The position numbers and the translations under genes were made by a program. From the NCBI RefSeq assembly GCF_021245725.1, contig NZ_JAJGSX010000023.1, positions 1-64,000 of the forward strand: 64,000 nucleotides of DNA, given 5' to 3'. The notes under the pieces are model-generated. The model was not told the DNA's origin. It saw only the letters and a program-made list of their open reading frames with translations, and did not search any database. Below are positions 26,465-35,384 of this stretch, piece by piece; the stretch's first letter is position 1; each line of letters starts with the position of its first letter. This stretch comes from Pseudonocardia sp. TRM90224. Its GTDB lineage: Bacteria > Actinomycetota > Actinomycetes > Mycobacteriales > Pseudonocardiaceae.

Positions 26465-27879
26465 CACCTGACACGACCACGACACCTGACACGACGACGG
26501 AGACCCCGCAGGGCACGCTCGAGACCCGCGGGATCGAGCCCGTCCCGGAGGCCGAGCGCACCGGGCATCCCCGGCAGCTGTTCTGGGTGTGGTTCGCGGC
26601 GAACATCAGCATCCTCGGACTGCCGCTCGGCGCCACGCTCGTCGCCGGCACCGGCCTGACGGTGTGGCAGGCGGTGATCGTCGCCGCGGTCGGCTCGGTG
26701 GGCTCGTTCGCGATCGTCGGCGCCGTCTCCATCGCGGGTCGCCGCGGCGGCGCACCGGGGCTGACCCTCTCCCGGGCGGTGTTCGGCGCGCGCGGCAACA
26801 TCGGCCCGACCGCCGTCTCGCTGATCTCGCGGCTCGGTTGGGAGACGGTCAACACGACGACGGCGGCGTTCGCGCTGCTCTCGCTCTTCACGATCGTCTT
26901 CGCGACCAGCCCGCTCGCCACCGACCACCCGGTGCTCACGATCGCCTGCATCGCGGTGTTCGAGCTGCTCACCGTGCTCGTGTCGGGGCTGGGGCACGCC
27001 GTGCTGGTGGCCGTGCAGCGCTGGGCGACGTGGGTGTTCGGCGCGCTCAACCTCGTCGTCGGCGGGTTCCTCGTCGCGACCATCGACTGGTCGGCCGTCG
27101 CCGCCGCCACCCCGGCGCCGCTCGGTGCGATGCTCGCCGGCATCAGCGTCATCGCCGCAGGCACTGGGATCGGCTGGGCGAACGCCTCCGCCGACATCTC
27201 GCGCTACCAGGCGCCCGCGGTGCGCGCCGGCGCGCTCGTGACGTCCGCCGCGGCCGGGGCCGGCATCCCGCTGGTGCTGCTGATCTCGCTGGGCAGCATG
27301 CTCGCCGCGGGCGACCCGTCTCTCGCGGAGGCCGGCGATCCGGTCGCGGCGATCCGCGGGATGCTCCCGCCGTGGATGGCGGTGCCCTACCTGGTCGCGG
27401 CGTTCGGCGGGCTGCTGCTCTCCAACCACCTCTCCGTCTACTCCGCCGGGCTCACCACGCTGACGCTGGGCATCCGGATCCCGCGTGTGTACGCGGTGGT
27501 CGTCGACGTCGTGATCACGTTCGTCGGCGCGATCTACTTCATGCTCGTCGCGGACAGCTTCTACGGCCCGTTCATCGCGTTCATCAGCCTGCTCGCGGTG
27601 CCGATCACGGCGTGGGTCGGCGTGTTCGTCGTCGACATGCTGCACCGGCACTCGTACGACCCGGTCGCGCTCATGGACACCGGCCGGACCAGCGCGTACT
27701 GGTACCGCGGTGGCATCGAGCCGCGGGCGGTCTCGGCGTGGGCGCTCGCGATCGTCGTCGGGTACCTGTTCATGGGGCCGCTCGCCGGGACGTGGGTCGG
27801 CGAGAACGGGCTCGGCTGGATCGTGACGTTCGTCGTCGCGGCCGGCGGGTACGCGCTGATGGGCGGAGCCAAGCGGTGA
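26461..27879 (+). CDS. NCS1-family (cytosine/purine/allantoin) permease
   Basis: 472 residues with about twelve transmembrane helices. The N-terminus is Thr-rich (TPDTTTTPDTTTETP). NCS1 features include FWVWFAANISILGLPLGATL in the first helix, SRAVFGARGNIGPTAVSLIS and ANASADISRYQ. Members import nucleobases, hydantoins, allantoin or related compounds with H+ or Na+. It is coupled to both neighbours by 4-base overlaps (ATGA before, GTGA after), so it should carry the substrate of the operon's kinase and glycohydrolase. Confidence 0.9.
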   Translation: MTPDTTTTPDTTTETPQGTLETRGIEPVPEAERTGHPRQLFWVWFAANISILGLPLGATLVAGTGLTVWQAVIVAAVGSVGSFAIVGAVSIAGRRGGAPGLTLSRAVFGARGNIGPTAVSLISRLGWETVNTTTAAFALLSLFTIVFATSPLATDHPVLTIACIAVFELLTVLVSGLGHAVLVAVQRWATWVFGALNLVVGGFLVATIDWSAVAAATPAPLGAMLAGISVIAAGTGIGWANASADISRYQAPAVRAGALVTSAAAGAGIPLVLLISLGSMLAAGDPSLAEAGDPVAAIRGMLPPWMAVPYLVAAFGGLLLSNHLSVYSAGLTTLTLGIRIPRVYAVVVDVVITFVGAIYFMLVADSFYGPFIAFISLLAVPITAWVGVFVVDMLHRHSYDPVALMDTGRTSAYWYRGGIEPRAVSAWALAIVVGYLFMGPLAGTWVGENGLGWIVTFVVAAGGYALMGGAKR

Positions 27880-28775
27880 CCGGCCGCCTGATCCACACCG
27901 GCCAGGTGGTGCTCGACCTGGTCATGCGGGTGCCGGCGATGCCGCCCGTCGGGGGTGACGTCTTCGCCACCGCAACCGTGCTCACCCCCGGCGGCGGGTT
28001 CAACGTGATGGCGGCCGCGGCGCGGGCCGGCGCGCGCGTCACCTATGCGGGTGGGCACGGCGAGGGCCACTTCGGCGACACGGCTCGGGCCGGGCTCGCC
28101 GCGGAGGGCATCGAGGTGGCGCTGCCGCCGACCCCCGGCCAGGACACGGGCATCTGCGTGGTGCTCGTAGACGCGACGGGCGAGCGCACGTTCGTCACCG
28201 GGAGCGGCGCCGAGCAGGGGGTGCCGGCGTCGGCGCTGGTGGGCCTGACCGCGACGACCGCCGACATCGTCTACGTCACCGGCTACAGCCTGCTCGACAC
28301 GCGCCGCGCGCACCGGCTGCTCGGCTGGGTCGACGCGCAGCGCGGCCCGATCGTGCTGGTCGACCCCGGACCGCTGGCCGCCGAGATCGACACCAGGGTG
28401 TGGCAGCGGGTGCTCGACCGCGCAGACGTGCTCAGCGCAAACGCACGCGAGACGGCGGCCCTCGGCGGCCCGGCCGCGCTCGCCGCGGCGCTGCACAAGG
28501 GCGGATCGGTTGTCGTCCGGGACGGCGCCGACGGCTGCACGATCCTCACGGCCCGCGGGGCGGACCGGGTCCCCGGATTCCCCGTCGACCCCGTCGACAC
28601 CAACGGCGCGGGCGACGCGCACTGCGGCGTGCTCGCCGCCGAGCTGCTGCGCGGCGCCGACCTGCGCACCGCCGCCCGGCGCGCCAACGCGGCGGCCTCG
28701 ATCGCCGTCACCCGCTACGGCCCGGCCACCGCGCCGAGCCGCGACGAGGTGGACGCACTGCTCACCAGCACGTAG
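27876..28775 (+). CDS. PfkB-family kinase (YegV/pseudouridine-kinase-like)
   Basis: 299 residues. The PfkB fold has the substrate motif GGGFNVMAAAARAGARVTYA (about 40-59) and the catalytic base motif DTNGAGDAHCGVLAAELLRG. It should phosphorylate a sugar or nucleoside brought in by the upstream permease. The family includes ribokinase, pseudouridine kinase and E. coli YegV, whose operon has the same set of neighbours. The GTG start overlaps the permease stop. It is the last gene, followed by a family A repeat. Confidence 0.88.
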   Translation: MTGRLIHTGQVVLDLVMRVPAMPPVGGDVFATATVLTPGGGFNVMAAAARAGARVTYAGGHGEGHFGDTARAGLAAEGIEVALPPTPGQDTGICVVLVDATGERTFVTGSGAEQGVPASALVGLTATTADIVYVTGYSLLDTRRAHRLLGWVDAQRGPIVLVDPGPLAAEIDTRVWQRVLDRADVLSANARETAALGGPAALAAALHKGGSVVVRDGADGCTILTARGADRVPGFPVDPVDTNGAGDAHCGVLAAELLRGADLRTAARRANAAASIAVTRYGPATAPSRDEVDALLTST

Positions 28776-28792
28776 CCGCACGCGGGCAAGCA

Positions 28793-28869
28793 AACGCGTG
28801 CGTCCCGCACGTGTTGCCTGGAAAGCCACGTTCCCGGCCCCACGCGCCTGGAAAGTGGCTTTCCAGGCG
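28793..28869. repeat. Family A palindromic repeat, locus 6
   Basis: The small hairpin ACGCGTGCGTCCCGCACGTG leads. It is followed by a unit GCCTGGAAAGCCACGTTCCC and a perfect unit CCTGGAAAGTGGCTTTCCAG. It lies between convergent genes. Confidence 0.88.
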
Positions 28870-28902
28870 CACCCCGGCCTGGGGTCCCCCGGTGCGGGGG
28901 GC

Positions 28903-30192
28903 TTACGTCAGGGCGCCGCGGACCATGCGGGCCAGGGTCTCGGTGAGGACGTCCACGCCGGTGCAGAGGTCCTCGTCGGCCGTGAACTCCGCCTCGGCAT
29001 GGGAGATGCCCTCCACGCTCGGGATGAAGAGCATCACGGTCGGCACCATGTCCTTCATGTTGGTCGAGTCGTGCCCCGCCCTCGTCTGCACGAGCATCCG
29101 GGAGACTCCGAGGTCGTCCGCGACAGCGCCGGACAGCTCGACGCCGCCGGGCTGGTAGAGCTGCCCCTTCCAGGTGTGGGCGAAGCGGCGCTCGATCTCG
29201 ACGCCGGCCTTCACCTCGATCTCGGCGAACTGCTTGCGCAGCAGCGCGTCGGCCTCGGCGAGCAGCTCGTCCGACGGCGAGCGCAGGTCGAGGTGCATGT
29301 GCACCTCCCTGGCGACGACGACGGGTGAGTTCGGCACGACGGTCAGCTGCCCGCACGAGGTGTGCAGCTCCTCGCCGAACCGGTCGGCCAGCTCGCGCAC
29401 CGCGACGACGGCCAGCGCGGCGCCGTAGAGCGCGTCGTGGCGGTCCTCCATCGCCGTGGCCCCGGTGTGCGCCTGCGCGCCGATCACCGCGATCTCGTAC
29501 TTGTTCGCCGCCCACGTGGAGTCGACCAGGCCGAGCGTCGTCCCGGTCTTGTCCAGTTCCCGCCCCTGTTCGATGTGGATCTCCGCGTAGGACGCGACCT
29601 CGCGCCCGCCACCGAACACGTCCTCCGCGCCGAGCTCACCCAGCCCTTCGAGCGCCTCCTGGACGGTGACGCCGTCGACGTCGGTGGTGTCGAGCGCCTT
29701 CTGCAGCGCGAGCTTGCCGGTGAAGACACCGCTGCCCATCATCGACGGCTTAAATCGGCAGCCCTCCTCGTTGAACCAGTTCACGACGGCGATGTTGAAC
29801 TGCGGCTGGGCGTCGGCGGGTTGGTCGGCGAGATGGGTACGCAGCCGGTCGGCGGCGTGCGCTGCCGCGAGCACGCCGTAGGCACCGTCGAACCGGCCGC
29901 CGCGCGGTTGGCTGTCCATGTGCGAGCCGGCGAGCACGTACGGCGCACCCGGCCGGAACTCGAAGAGCCCGAACTGGTTGCCGACCTTGTCGTTGACCAC
30001 CGTGAAGCCGCGCTCCGCCAGCCACGCCGCGAGCCACGCCCGCGTCTGGCCGTCCTCCGCCGTCGCAGCCTGCCGCTCGACCCCGCCCGCCGGGGTCGCG
30101 CCGAACGCGGAGAGCGCGGCGAAGTCGTCGAGGAAGCGCACGTCGGCTGCCTGGTCGCGGGCAACGGTGATGTCGGTGGTCACGTCAGGCAC
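28903..30192 (-). CDS. M20-family Zn-dependent amidohydrolase (carbamoyl-amino-acid/allantoate type)
   Basis: 429 residues. The metal-binding motifs are typical of the HyuC/AllC group: GSHMDSQPRGGRFDGAYGVL (about 93-112), NWFNEEGCRFKPSMMGSGVF, HIEQGRELDKTG, the lid-domain GAQAHTGATAMEDRHDALYG and the closing GISHAEAEFTADEDL. The enzymes cleave N-carbamoyl amino acids, ureidopropionate or allantoate. It is convergent with the permease/kinase operon, and a shared role in nucleobase or hydantoin use is plausible. The GTG at 30192 is chosen; the stop of the next gene upstream is eight bases away. Confidence 0.88.
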   Translation of the reverse strand: MPDVTTDITVARDQAADVRFLDDFAALSAFGATPAGGVERQAATAEDGQTRAWLAAWLAERGFTVVNDKVGNQFGLFEFRPGAPYVLAGSHMDSQPRGGRFDGAYGVLAAAHAADRLRTHLADQPADAQPQFNIAVVNWFNEEGCRFKPSMMGSGVFTGKLALQKALDTTDVDGVTVQEALEGLGELGAEDVFGGGREVASYAEIHIEQGRELDKTGTTLGLVDSTWAANKYEIAVIGAQAHTGATAMEDRHDALYGAALAVVAVRELADRFGEELHTSCGQLTVVPNSPVVVAREVHMHLDLRSPSDELLAEADALLRKQFAEIEVKAGVEIERRFAHTWKGQLYQPGGVELSGAVADDLGVSRMLVQTRAGHDSTNMKDMVPTVMLFIPSVEGISHAEAEFTADEDLCTGVDVLTETLARMVRGALT

Positions 30193-30199
30193 GGTACTG

Positions 30200-30628
30200 C
30201 TAGACCTGCGGCCACTCCCCCACCATCTCCGTGATCGCCGCGAGCTCCGCGGGCGAGATCACGAAGGGGTTGCTCCCGTGCGGCGCGCGCAGCACCTCCA
30301 TCCGCGCGGTACGCGGGTCGGCGCGCAGCCGCTCGCGCGGGAGGATCGGGTTGAGCTCCACGACCGCCAGCCCGATCCGGGGCCGCACGGGGTCGCCCGC
30401 CACCTCCCCGGTGGTGCGCCCGGCGAGCCACGCTCCGGGCTCCGGGGTCGCGCCGGCGGAGCCGGTCACCCAGAGCAGCACGGGCTGCCCGGTGCGGACG
30501 AGCCCGAGCCGGTAGGACGGGCGGGCGCAGCGCGCGTCGACGGGTGCGCGCGGGTCGAACTCATCGGGGTTGCAGGTGAACAGCCACCCGCCGACGTCGG
30601 CGAGGGCCAGCCGGGCGCGTCGGATCAT
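30200..30628 (-). CDS. EVE/PUA-like hypothetical protein
   Basis: 142 residues. GGWLFTCNPDEFDPR near the start, the central strand YRLGLVRTGQPVLLWVTGSA, and LAVVELNPILPRERLRAD fit an EVE (PUA-like) domain, a fold that reads modified bases in nucleic acids. I see this by pattern only and am moderately sure. It lies eight bases upstream of the amidohydrolase on the same strand and may share its transcript. Confidence 0.6.
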   Translation of the reverse strand: MIRRARLALADVGGWLFTCNPDEFDPRAPVDARCARPSYRLGLVRTGQPVLLWVTGSAGATPEPGAWLAGRTTGEVAGDPVRPRIGLAVVELNPILPRERLRADPRTARMEVLRAPHGSNPFVISPAELAAITEMVGEWPQV

Positions 30629-30692
30629 TCGACCGGGTACCCGTCGCCGGTTCGTAAGATCCGCACGCTTCCCCCGCCGCTAGCGTCGAGCC

Positions 30693-31985
30693 GTGAGTGC
30701 GCCGCGGGTGTGGCCGCCCATCCTCGCTGCCGCCGTGCTCGTCGTCGCGTCCGCGCTGGTCGGGCACTGGCTGCTCGGCGCGGGGGTGAACATATTCCTC
30801 CCGTTCCCGCCGCTGCTGGCCGAGTGGCTCCCGCACGTCGGGTGGGGCAGCCCGCTCGCCGGCGCGGTCGCGCTGGCCGTCATCACGGGCACGAACCTCG
30901 CCGAGCGCATCCGCTGGCGGCTGCTCCTGGTTTGCGCGTGGGCCGCGGCCTCGGCGTGGACGCTCGCGCTCGCACTGGTCGACGGTTGGCAGCGCGGGGT
31001 GGTGGAGCGCCTGTCGAGCGGCGAGGAGTACCTGCACGACGTCCCGCGCGCGGGCGACATCGGATCGCTGCTGCGGACGTTCACCGACCACATCCTCACC
31101 GACCAGCCCGGACACTGGACGACGCACGTGGGCGCGCACCCGCCCGGCGCGTTCCTCATCTTCATCGGGCTCGACCGGATGGGGCTGGGCGGCGGCGGGC
31201 CCGCCGGCCTGCTGGTGATCCTCGTCGGAAGCTCGGCGTGCGTGGCCGTTGCCGTCGCGGTGCGGGCGCTGGCCGGCGAGGGGATCGCCCGCCGCGTGCT
31301 GCCGTTCGGGGTGCTGCTGCCCGGCGCCGTGTGGGTCGGGGTCTCCGCCGACGGCCTGTTCGCCGGGGTGCTGGCGTGGGGTGTCGCGCTGCTCGCCATC
31401 GGGACCGGTCGGGGCGGGGGCGCGCGGGCAGTCACCGCGTTCGCCGGCGGGCTCCTGCTCGGCTTCGTCGCGTACCTCTCGTACGGGCTCGTGCTCGGCT
31501 GGTTCCCGGCGCTCGCGGTGATCGTCGCGACGCGCGCGTGGCGGGTCGCGGTGCCGGCCGTGCTCGGCGGTGCGGCCGTCGTCGCCGCGTTCACGGCGGC
31601 CGGGTTCTGGTGGTTCACCGGCTTCGAACTGGTGCGGGTGATCTACGCGGCGAGCATCGCGCAGAGCCGCCCGTACGCCTACTTCGTCTGGGCCAACCTC
31701 GCCGCCGTCGTCATCGCCGCCGGACCGGCCGTCATCGGCGGGTTGCGCCGGGTGCGTGAGCTACCCGCCGGCGCCGCCCTGCTCGCGCTGTCCGCGGCCG
31801 CTGCCGTCCTGGTCGCCGACCTCTCCGGGCTGTCGAAGGGCGAGGTCGAGCGGATCTGGCTGCCGTTCGTCGTCTGGGCGGTCGTGGCCTGCGCCGCGCT
31901 GCCCGGCGGCCGCGCCCGCTGGTGGCTCGCCGCCCAGGCGCTCTGCGCGCTCGGGGTGAACCACCTGCTGCTGACGGTGTGGTGA
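30693..31985 (+). CDS. GT-C-like polytopic membrane protein
   Basis: 430 residues with about ten to twelve transmembrane helices. An extracytoplasmic loop carries EEYLHDVPRAGDIGSLLRTF, then HILTDQPGHWTTHVGAHPPG. The HPPG segment and acidic residues in the first loop recall GT-C fold lipid-linked glycosyltransferases, including mycobacterial proteins annotated as methylthioxylose transferase. That name is from memory and not proven here. The start is a GTG. Its 3' end overlaps by 225 bases the frame of the convergent membrane gene. Confidence 0.7.
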   Translation: MSAPRVWPPILAAAVLVVASALVGHWLLGAGVNIFLPFPPLLAEWLPHVGWGSPLAGAVALAVITGTNLAERIRWRLLLVCAWAAASAWTLALALVDGWQRGVVERLSSGEEYLHDVPRAGDIGSLLRTFTDHILTDQPGHWTTHVGAHPPGAFLIFIGLDRMGLGGGGPAGLLVILVGSSACVAVAVAVRALAGEGIARRVLPFGVLLPGAVWVGVSADGLFAGVLAWGVALLAIGTGRGGGARAVTAFAGGLLLGFVAYLSYGLVLGWFPALAVIVATRAWRVAVPAVLGGAAVVAAFTAAGFWWFTGFELVRVIYAASIAQSRPYAYFVWANLAAVVIAAGPAVIGGLRRVRELPAGAALLALSAAAAVLVADLSGLSKGEVERIWLPFVVWAVVACAALPGGRARWWLAAQALCALGVNHLLLTVW

Positions 31986-32420
31986 GCGGGCCACGCGCCA
32001 GCCGTACACCAGCGCCGAGACCGCCGCCATCACCGCGACCAGCAGCAACCACCTGCCGAGGAACGGCGACTGGTCGAGGCCGGACGCCCCGCGCACGATC
32101 GGCTCGCCCTGCCGCACGATGCCGGGGAAGAACACGAGGAACGTCAGCCCCGCACCCAGCAGCGGCACGCGGACGTGGTTGATGATCGGCACGGCAGAGC
32201 GGGAGAGCACAGACCCGGACAGCGCGGCGAGACCTCGGTCGGCCGCGCTGTAGAGCGGGAACAGCACACCGTCGTGCAGCACGACGGCCGCGAGGAACCA
32301 CACCAGCATCGTGCCGGCCGTCGGATCGGTCACGACGATCCCGGCCGCCGCCGCGGCGACGGCCAGGCCGGCGACCATCAGTACGAGTTGCAACGGACCG
32401 GCCCCGTACAGGGTGCGCAT
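31761..32420 (-). CDS. Small membrane partner of the molybdoenzyme, with overlapping 3' tail
   Basis: 219 residues if read to the first stop. Residues 1-150 have four transmembrane segments (LQLVLMVAGLAVAAAAAGIV, TMLVWFLAAVVLHDGVLFPL, LLGAGLTFLVFFPGIVRQGE, WLLLVAVMAAVSALVYGWRV). The rest is a hydrophilic tail rich in Gly, Arg and Gln. It lies antisense to the 3' end of the GT-C-like gene and looks like accidental extension. The ATG overlaps the TGA of the molybdoenzyme gene (TGATG), so the two are coupled. No family is recognised. Confidence 0.65.
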   Translation of the reverse strand: MRTLYGAGPLQLVLMVAGLAVAAAAAGIVVTDPTAGTMLVWFLAAVVLHDGVLFPLYSAADRGLAALSGSVLSRSAVPIINHVRVPLLGAGLTFLVFFPGIVRQGEPIVRGASGLDQSPFLGRWLLLVAVMAAVSALVYGWRVARSPHRQQQVVHPERAERLGGEPPAGAAAGQRGAGHDRPDDERQPDPLDLALRQPGEVGDQDGSGRGQREQGGAGG

Positions 32421-33721
32421 CAGGCCCTCCCGAACTCGATGGACCGCACCCACTTGGTGCAGTGCACGCCCGGCAGCGCCGGCACGATGATCCGGGCGGG
32501 GAACCCGTGGTCGGGTGCGAGGTCGGCGCCGCCCACCTGCAGCGCGAGCAGCGAGTCGGGGTCGAGCACCTGCCCGCCCGTCAACGTGGCCTGCGCGAAC
32601 GGGCCCGACTCCAGCGAGCGCACCAGCGCCGACCCGGGCTCCGGCACGCCGCAGAGCGCGGCGAGGTCGCGCAGCGGCACGCCGCTCCAGACCTGCACCG
32701 TCGACCAGCCCTCGACGCACGCGATCGGCAGCTCCGCGGTGTGCTGCGCGAGCGCGGCCAGCTCCGGTCGGCTCAGCCGGGCCGCTCTCGTACCGGTCAG
32801 GTCCAGTGCCCAGCCGGCGCCGGTTGCGGCGGGGTCGATCCCGGACGACACGAACGTCCGGTTCACCGGGAAGTCGTTCGGCCCACCGTCCGGGAGTGCG
32901 GTCGTCCGGCCACGGGGCAGCAGGAACGCGGTCGCGCGGCCGACGCCGTCGAGCGTCTGGCCCACCGTCAATGCCCCGACCAGCGCCGCTCCCCCGCCGA
33001 CCAGGGCGAGTGCGCCACGACGGCTCATCGTCGGTGGCCCCGGGTCGGCGGCGACGAGCCCCGAGCCGTCGTCGGGCTCCTGCTCGGTCGTCGGCGCTCG
33101 CAGCTCGGCGCGCAGCGATCGTGACCGCAGCCCGCGCACCATCCGCGGCAGCTTCAGCACGACGTGCGCGGCGAAGGCCCCGATGAAGATCCACGCCCCG
33201 GTGTAGTGGGCGGCGTAGAAGCTGAAGCCGAACACGTAGTCGTACTGGATGTTGAGGATGCCGGTGACGATCTCGAACAGGATGCTGCCGACCAGCAGCA
33301 ACAGCGAGAGCCGCTCCAGCGCGTGCGCGAGCGACCGCACCGGCGGCCACTCGAACAGCTTCGGGATCACCGACCAGAGCTTCGCCAGCACCACCGGCAC
33401 CAGCACCAGCCCCAGGCCGACGTGCAGCCCCTGGTTGAGCTGGTAGAGCCACGAAGGGCTGGTCGACCAGTCGAAGCCGGGAAGTCGCAGCACCCCGACG
33501 TCGCCCGGGATCGCCTGCCCGAACTGCGGACCGTACGCGATGTAGCTGAGCAGCCCGGTGATGATCACCACCGGCAGCAGGACGAGCAGCACGACCGCGA
33601 AGACCGACGTCAGCCACGGGCCACGCAGCGGGCTTCGCCAGCGCGGCAGCGGTGGCCGCACCCGCGCGATAGCCTTCCACAGTGGAGCGGGGAACCCGAA
33701 CTGCTGCCCAGCACTTGCCAT
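32420..33721 (-). CDS. Cytochrome b561-like / molybdopterin oxidoreductase fusion
   Basis: 433 residues. The N-terminal ~200 contain four or five transmembrane helices with candidate heme-ligand His residues (LNQGLHVGLGLVLVPVVLAK; FYAAHYTGAWIFIGAFAAHV). A twin-Arg-like SRRGALALVGGGAAL marks the start of the outer part. The YedY/sulfite-oxidase-type molybdopterin domain follows (about 260-430), with the Mo-ligand Cys in ELPIACVEGWSTVQVWSGVP and HGFPARIIVPALPGVHCTKW at the end. Electrons probably pass between the Mo centre and the quinone pool through heme b. The substrate is unknown. A methyltransferase/glycosyltransferase set lies upstream on the same strand. Confidence 0.85.
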   Translation of the reverse strand: MASAGQQFGFPAPLWKAIARVRPPLPRWRSPLRGPWLTSVFAVVLLVLLPVVIITGLLSYIAYGPQFGQAIPGDVGVLRLPGFDWSTSPSWLYQLNQGLHVGLGLVLVPVVLAKLWSVIPKLFEWPPVRSLAHALERLSLLLLVGSILFEIVTGILNIQYDYVFGFSFYAAHYTGAWIFIGAFAAHVVLKLPRMVRGLRSRSLRAELRAPTTEQEPDDGSGLVAADPGPPTMSRRGALALVGGGAALVGALTVGQTLDGVGRATAFLLPRGRTTALPDGGPNDFPVNRTFVSSGIDPAATGAGWALDLTGTRAARLSRPELAALAQHTAELPIACVEGWSTVQVWSGVPLRDLAALCGVPEPGSALVRSLESGPFAQATLTGGQVLDPDSLLALQVGGADLAPDHGFPARIIVPALPGVHCTKWVRSIEFGRA

Positions 33722-33908
33722 GACGTGACCATATGGCTGTTGACCTGCACGAACGGGGCTTCTGGCCGAGCGGTCACCAACCGGTAAGGACCGGGCGCAC
33801 CTGGGCAGCGGACGGGCTGGTGGTCCGTCGGCGACTGCTGCACGCTCGTCGGCAGCGGCCCGCGCCAAGGTCCCCCCAGGAGTGCGGCGCGGGCCGCGCC
33901 GACCGGCT

Positions 33909-34056
33909 GGGTTGCCAGGAGAGTCAGCCATGGCCCTCCGGGCCACCACGAGGGATGAGAATCCGTGTTGGGGCTGGGATGTGTGCGTTCCGCACACAAG
34001 GGCAGGAAAGCCACGTTCAAGCCCTGTGAGGGCCGGAAAGTGGCTTTCCTGCCCTC
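33909..34056. repeat. Family A repeat, locus 7, with the longer composite leader
   Basis: A leader containing GTTGCCAGGA, CCATGGCCCTCCGGGCC, CGAGGGATGAGAATCCGTG and GGGGCTGGGATG runs into the hairpin GTGTGCGTTCCGCACAC (33981-33997) and two family A units. The leader recurs at 57.7 kb and in part at 61.16 kb. The gap 33722-34089 holds nothing else that I can support, apart from the upstream side of the molybdoenzyme gene. Confidence 0.85.
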
Positions 34057-34089
34057 CCCAGGCTCAGCGCGAGCTGCGCAAACGGCCCT

Positions 34090-34707
34090 TCAGGTCGCCA
34101 CCAGTTCCACGAAGGCGCGGGCGCCCGTGTGGCGCGCGACCGCGCGCAGCCCGGCGGCTCCGGCGAGCCGGGTGAGCGCGGCCGAGCCGACCTCGGCCCA
34201 CGGCACCGCCGTCTCGCCGCCGGCGCCGGAGAGCACCCGGGCCGTGCCCCGCCAGAACCGCTCCGGCAGCTCGGCGGTCTCGACGAGCACGGTCCCGCCC
34301 GCCCGCAGCAACCCGGCGGCCCTGCGCAGCAGCCGTCCGGGGTCGCCACCGATCCCGATGTTGCCGTCGGCGAGGAGCACATGCTGCCAGCGGCCCTCCC
34401 CGGGCAGCACCGAGAACAGGTCTCGACGCAGCATCGGCACCCCGCGCCGACGGCACGCCTGCTGCGCCACCACCGACACGTCGACGCCCATCGCGGGCAG
34501 CCCACGCTCCCGCAGCGCCGCCACGAGCCGCCCGGGGCCGCAACCGAGGTCGATCACCGAGCCCGCGCAGCGGTCGAGCAGCCACCCGTCCTCGCCGCCC
34601 GCATCGCCGCCCCACCGGTGCACGGCCAGCGCCGTCTCGCTGCCGTCACTGCGCCGCAGCCTGGCCCCACAGCCGGCCAGCGCCGCATCGAAGGCCGTCG
34701 TCAACAC
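34090..34707 (-). CDS. Class I SAM-dependent methyltransferase
   Basis: 205 residues. The SAM-binding motif I is SVIDLGCGPGRLVAALRERG (about 50-69), followed by MGVDVSVVAQQAC (acidic motif II). The later AAGLLRAGGTVLVETAELPE is motif IV/post-IV. The substrate is unknown. The GTG start at 34707 overlaps the end of the DUF2064 gene by seven bases. It is the last gene of a run of four coupled minus-strand genes. Confidence 0.85.
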   Translation of the reverse strand: MLTTAFDAALAGCGARLRRSDGSETALAVHRWGGDAGGEDGWLLDRCAGSVIDLGCGPGRLVAALRERGLPAMGVDVSVVAQQACRRRGVPMLRRDLFSVLPGEGRWQHVLLADGNIGIGGDPGRLLRRAAGLLRAGGTVLVETAELPERFWRGTARVLSGAGGETAVPWAEVGSAALTRLAGAAGLRAVARHTGARAFVELVAT

Positions 34708-35384
34708 CCGGCGGCCACGAGCTGCGCCACCCGATCCACCGCAGCGGCGAACCTCGTGCGCGGTGCAGCCGCCCGCACCCGCAGCGCGTCGGCCGCGGTG
34801 TCCACATCGGTCAGCTCGGGCAGGGACCCCACCCGCAGCCCGGCCGATCGCAGCGCCTGTACCGTGCGTTCACCGGTGTCGGCACGGGACGTCGGAACCG
34901 ACGCCACGAGCGCTGCCGCTCGCGGGTCGCGCAGCCCGAGGGCCCACCACCCGCCGTCCGTCGCGGGGCCGAGCACCGCATCGACGCCTCCGGGCCGCAG
35001 CAGGTGGGCGGCCGATTCCGCGAGCAGCGCCGGCTCCACCTGCGGCGTGTCCATCCCGATCTGGAACGTCGGAAGGCCGCACGCGGCGTCGATGTGGGCG
35101 GCCGCGATCCGTTCGCCGAGGTCGGCGCCGCGCTGTGCGGGTGTCGGGACGCCGCGCAGCGCCGCCTCCAGCTCGCATCCCCGCGCGGCGCGGTCGAGCC
35201 GACCGGCCATCGGGACGACGAGCCGCCCGCCGGGCACCCCGCGCACGGCGTCGAGGGTGTCCAGCAGCGCGGCGGCCGCGATGTCCGCGGCTTCCGCGGG
35301 TGTCGCCGGCGGGCACAGCCGGGTCTTGACCTGCCCAGGTACCGGCGCCTTCGCGAGCACGATCATCACTACGGGGCCTGTCAT
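34701..35384 (-). CDS. DUF2064/TIGR04282-type nucleotidyl- or glycosyltransferase
   Basis: 227 residues. The start VVMIVLAKAPVPGQVKTRLC followed by PPATPAEAADIAAAALLDTL is diagnostic of DUF2064. Next come IGMDTPQVEPALLAESAAHL and LGPATDGGWWALGLRD, which form the sugar-nucleotide site of this GT-A-like family. Relatives are annotated as arsenosugar-type or selenodomain-associated transferases; no arsenic or selenium gene is nearby. The start overlaps the GT2 gene stop as ATGA. Confidence 0.85.
   Translation of the reverse strand: MTGPVVMIVLAKAPVPGQVKTRLCPPATPAEAADIAAAALLDTLDAVRGVPGGRLVVPMAGRLDRAARGCELEAALRGVPTPAQRGADLGERIAAAHIDAACGLPTFQIGMDTPQVEPALLAESAAHLLRPGGVDAVLGPATDGGWWALGLRDPRAAALVASVPTSRADTGERTVQALRSAGLRVGSLPELTDVDTAADALRVRAAAPRTRFAAAVDRVAQLVAAGC

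Noticed and set aside
33610-34029. Open frames on both strands over the 33.7-34.0 kb gap
   Set aside because: They run through the composite repeat and the 5' end of the molybdoenzyme gene, and show no recognisable protein features.
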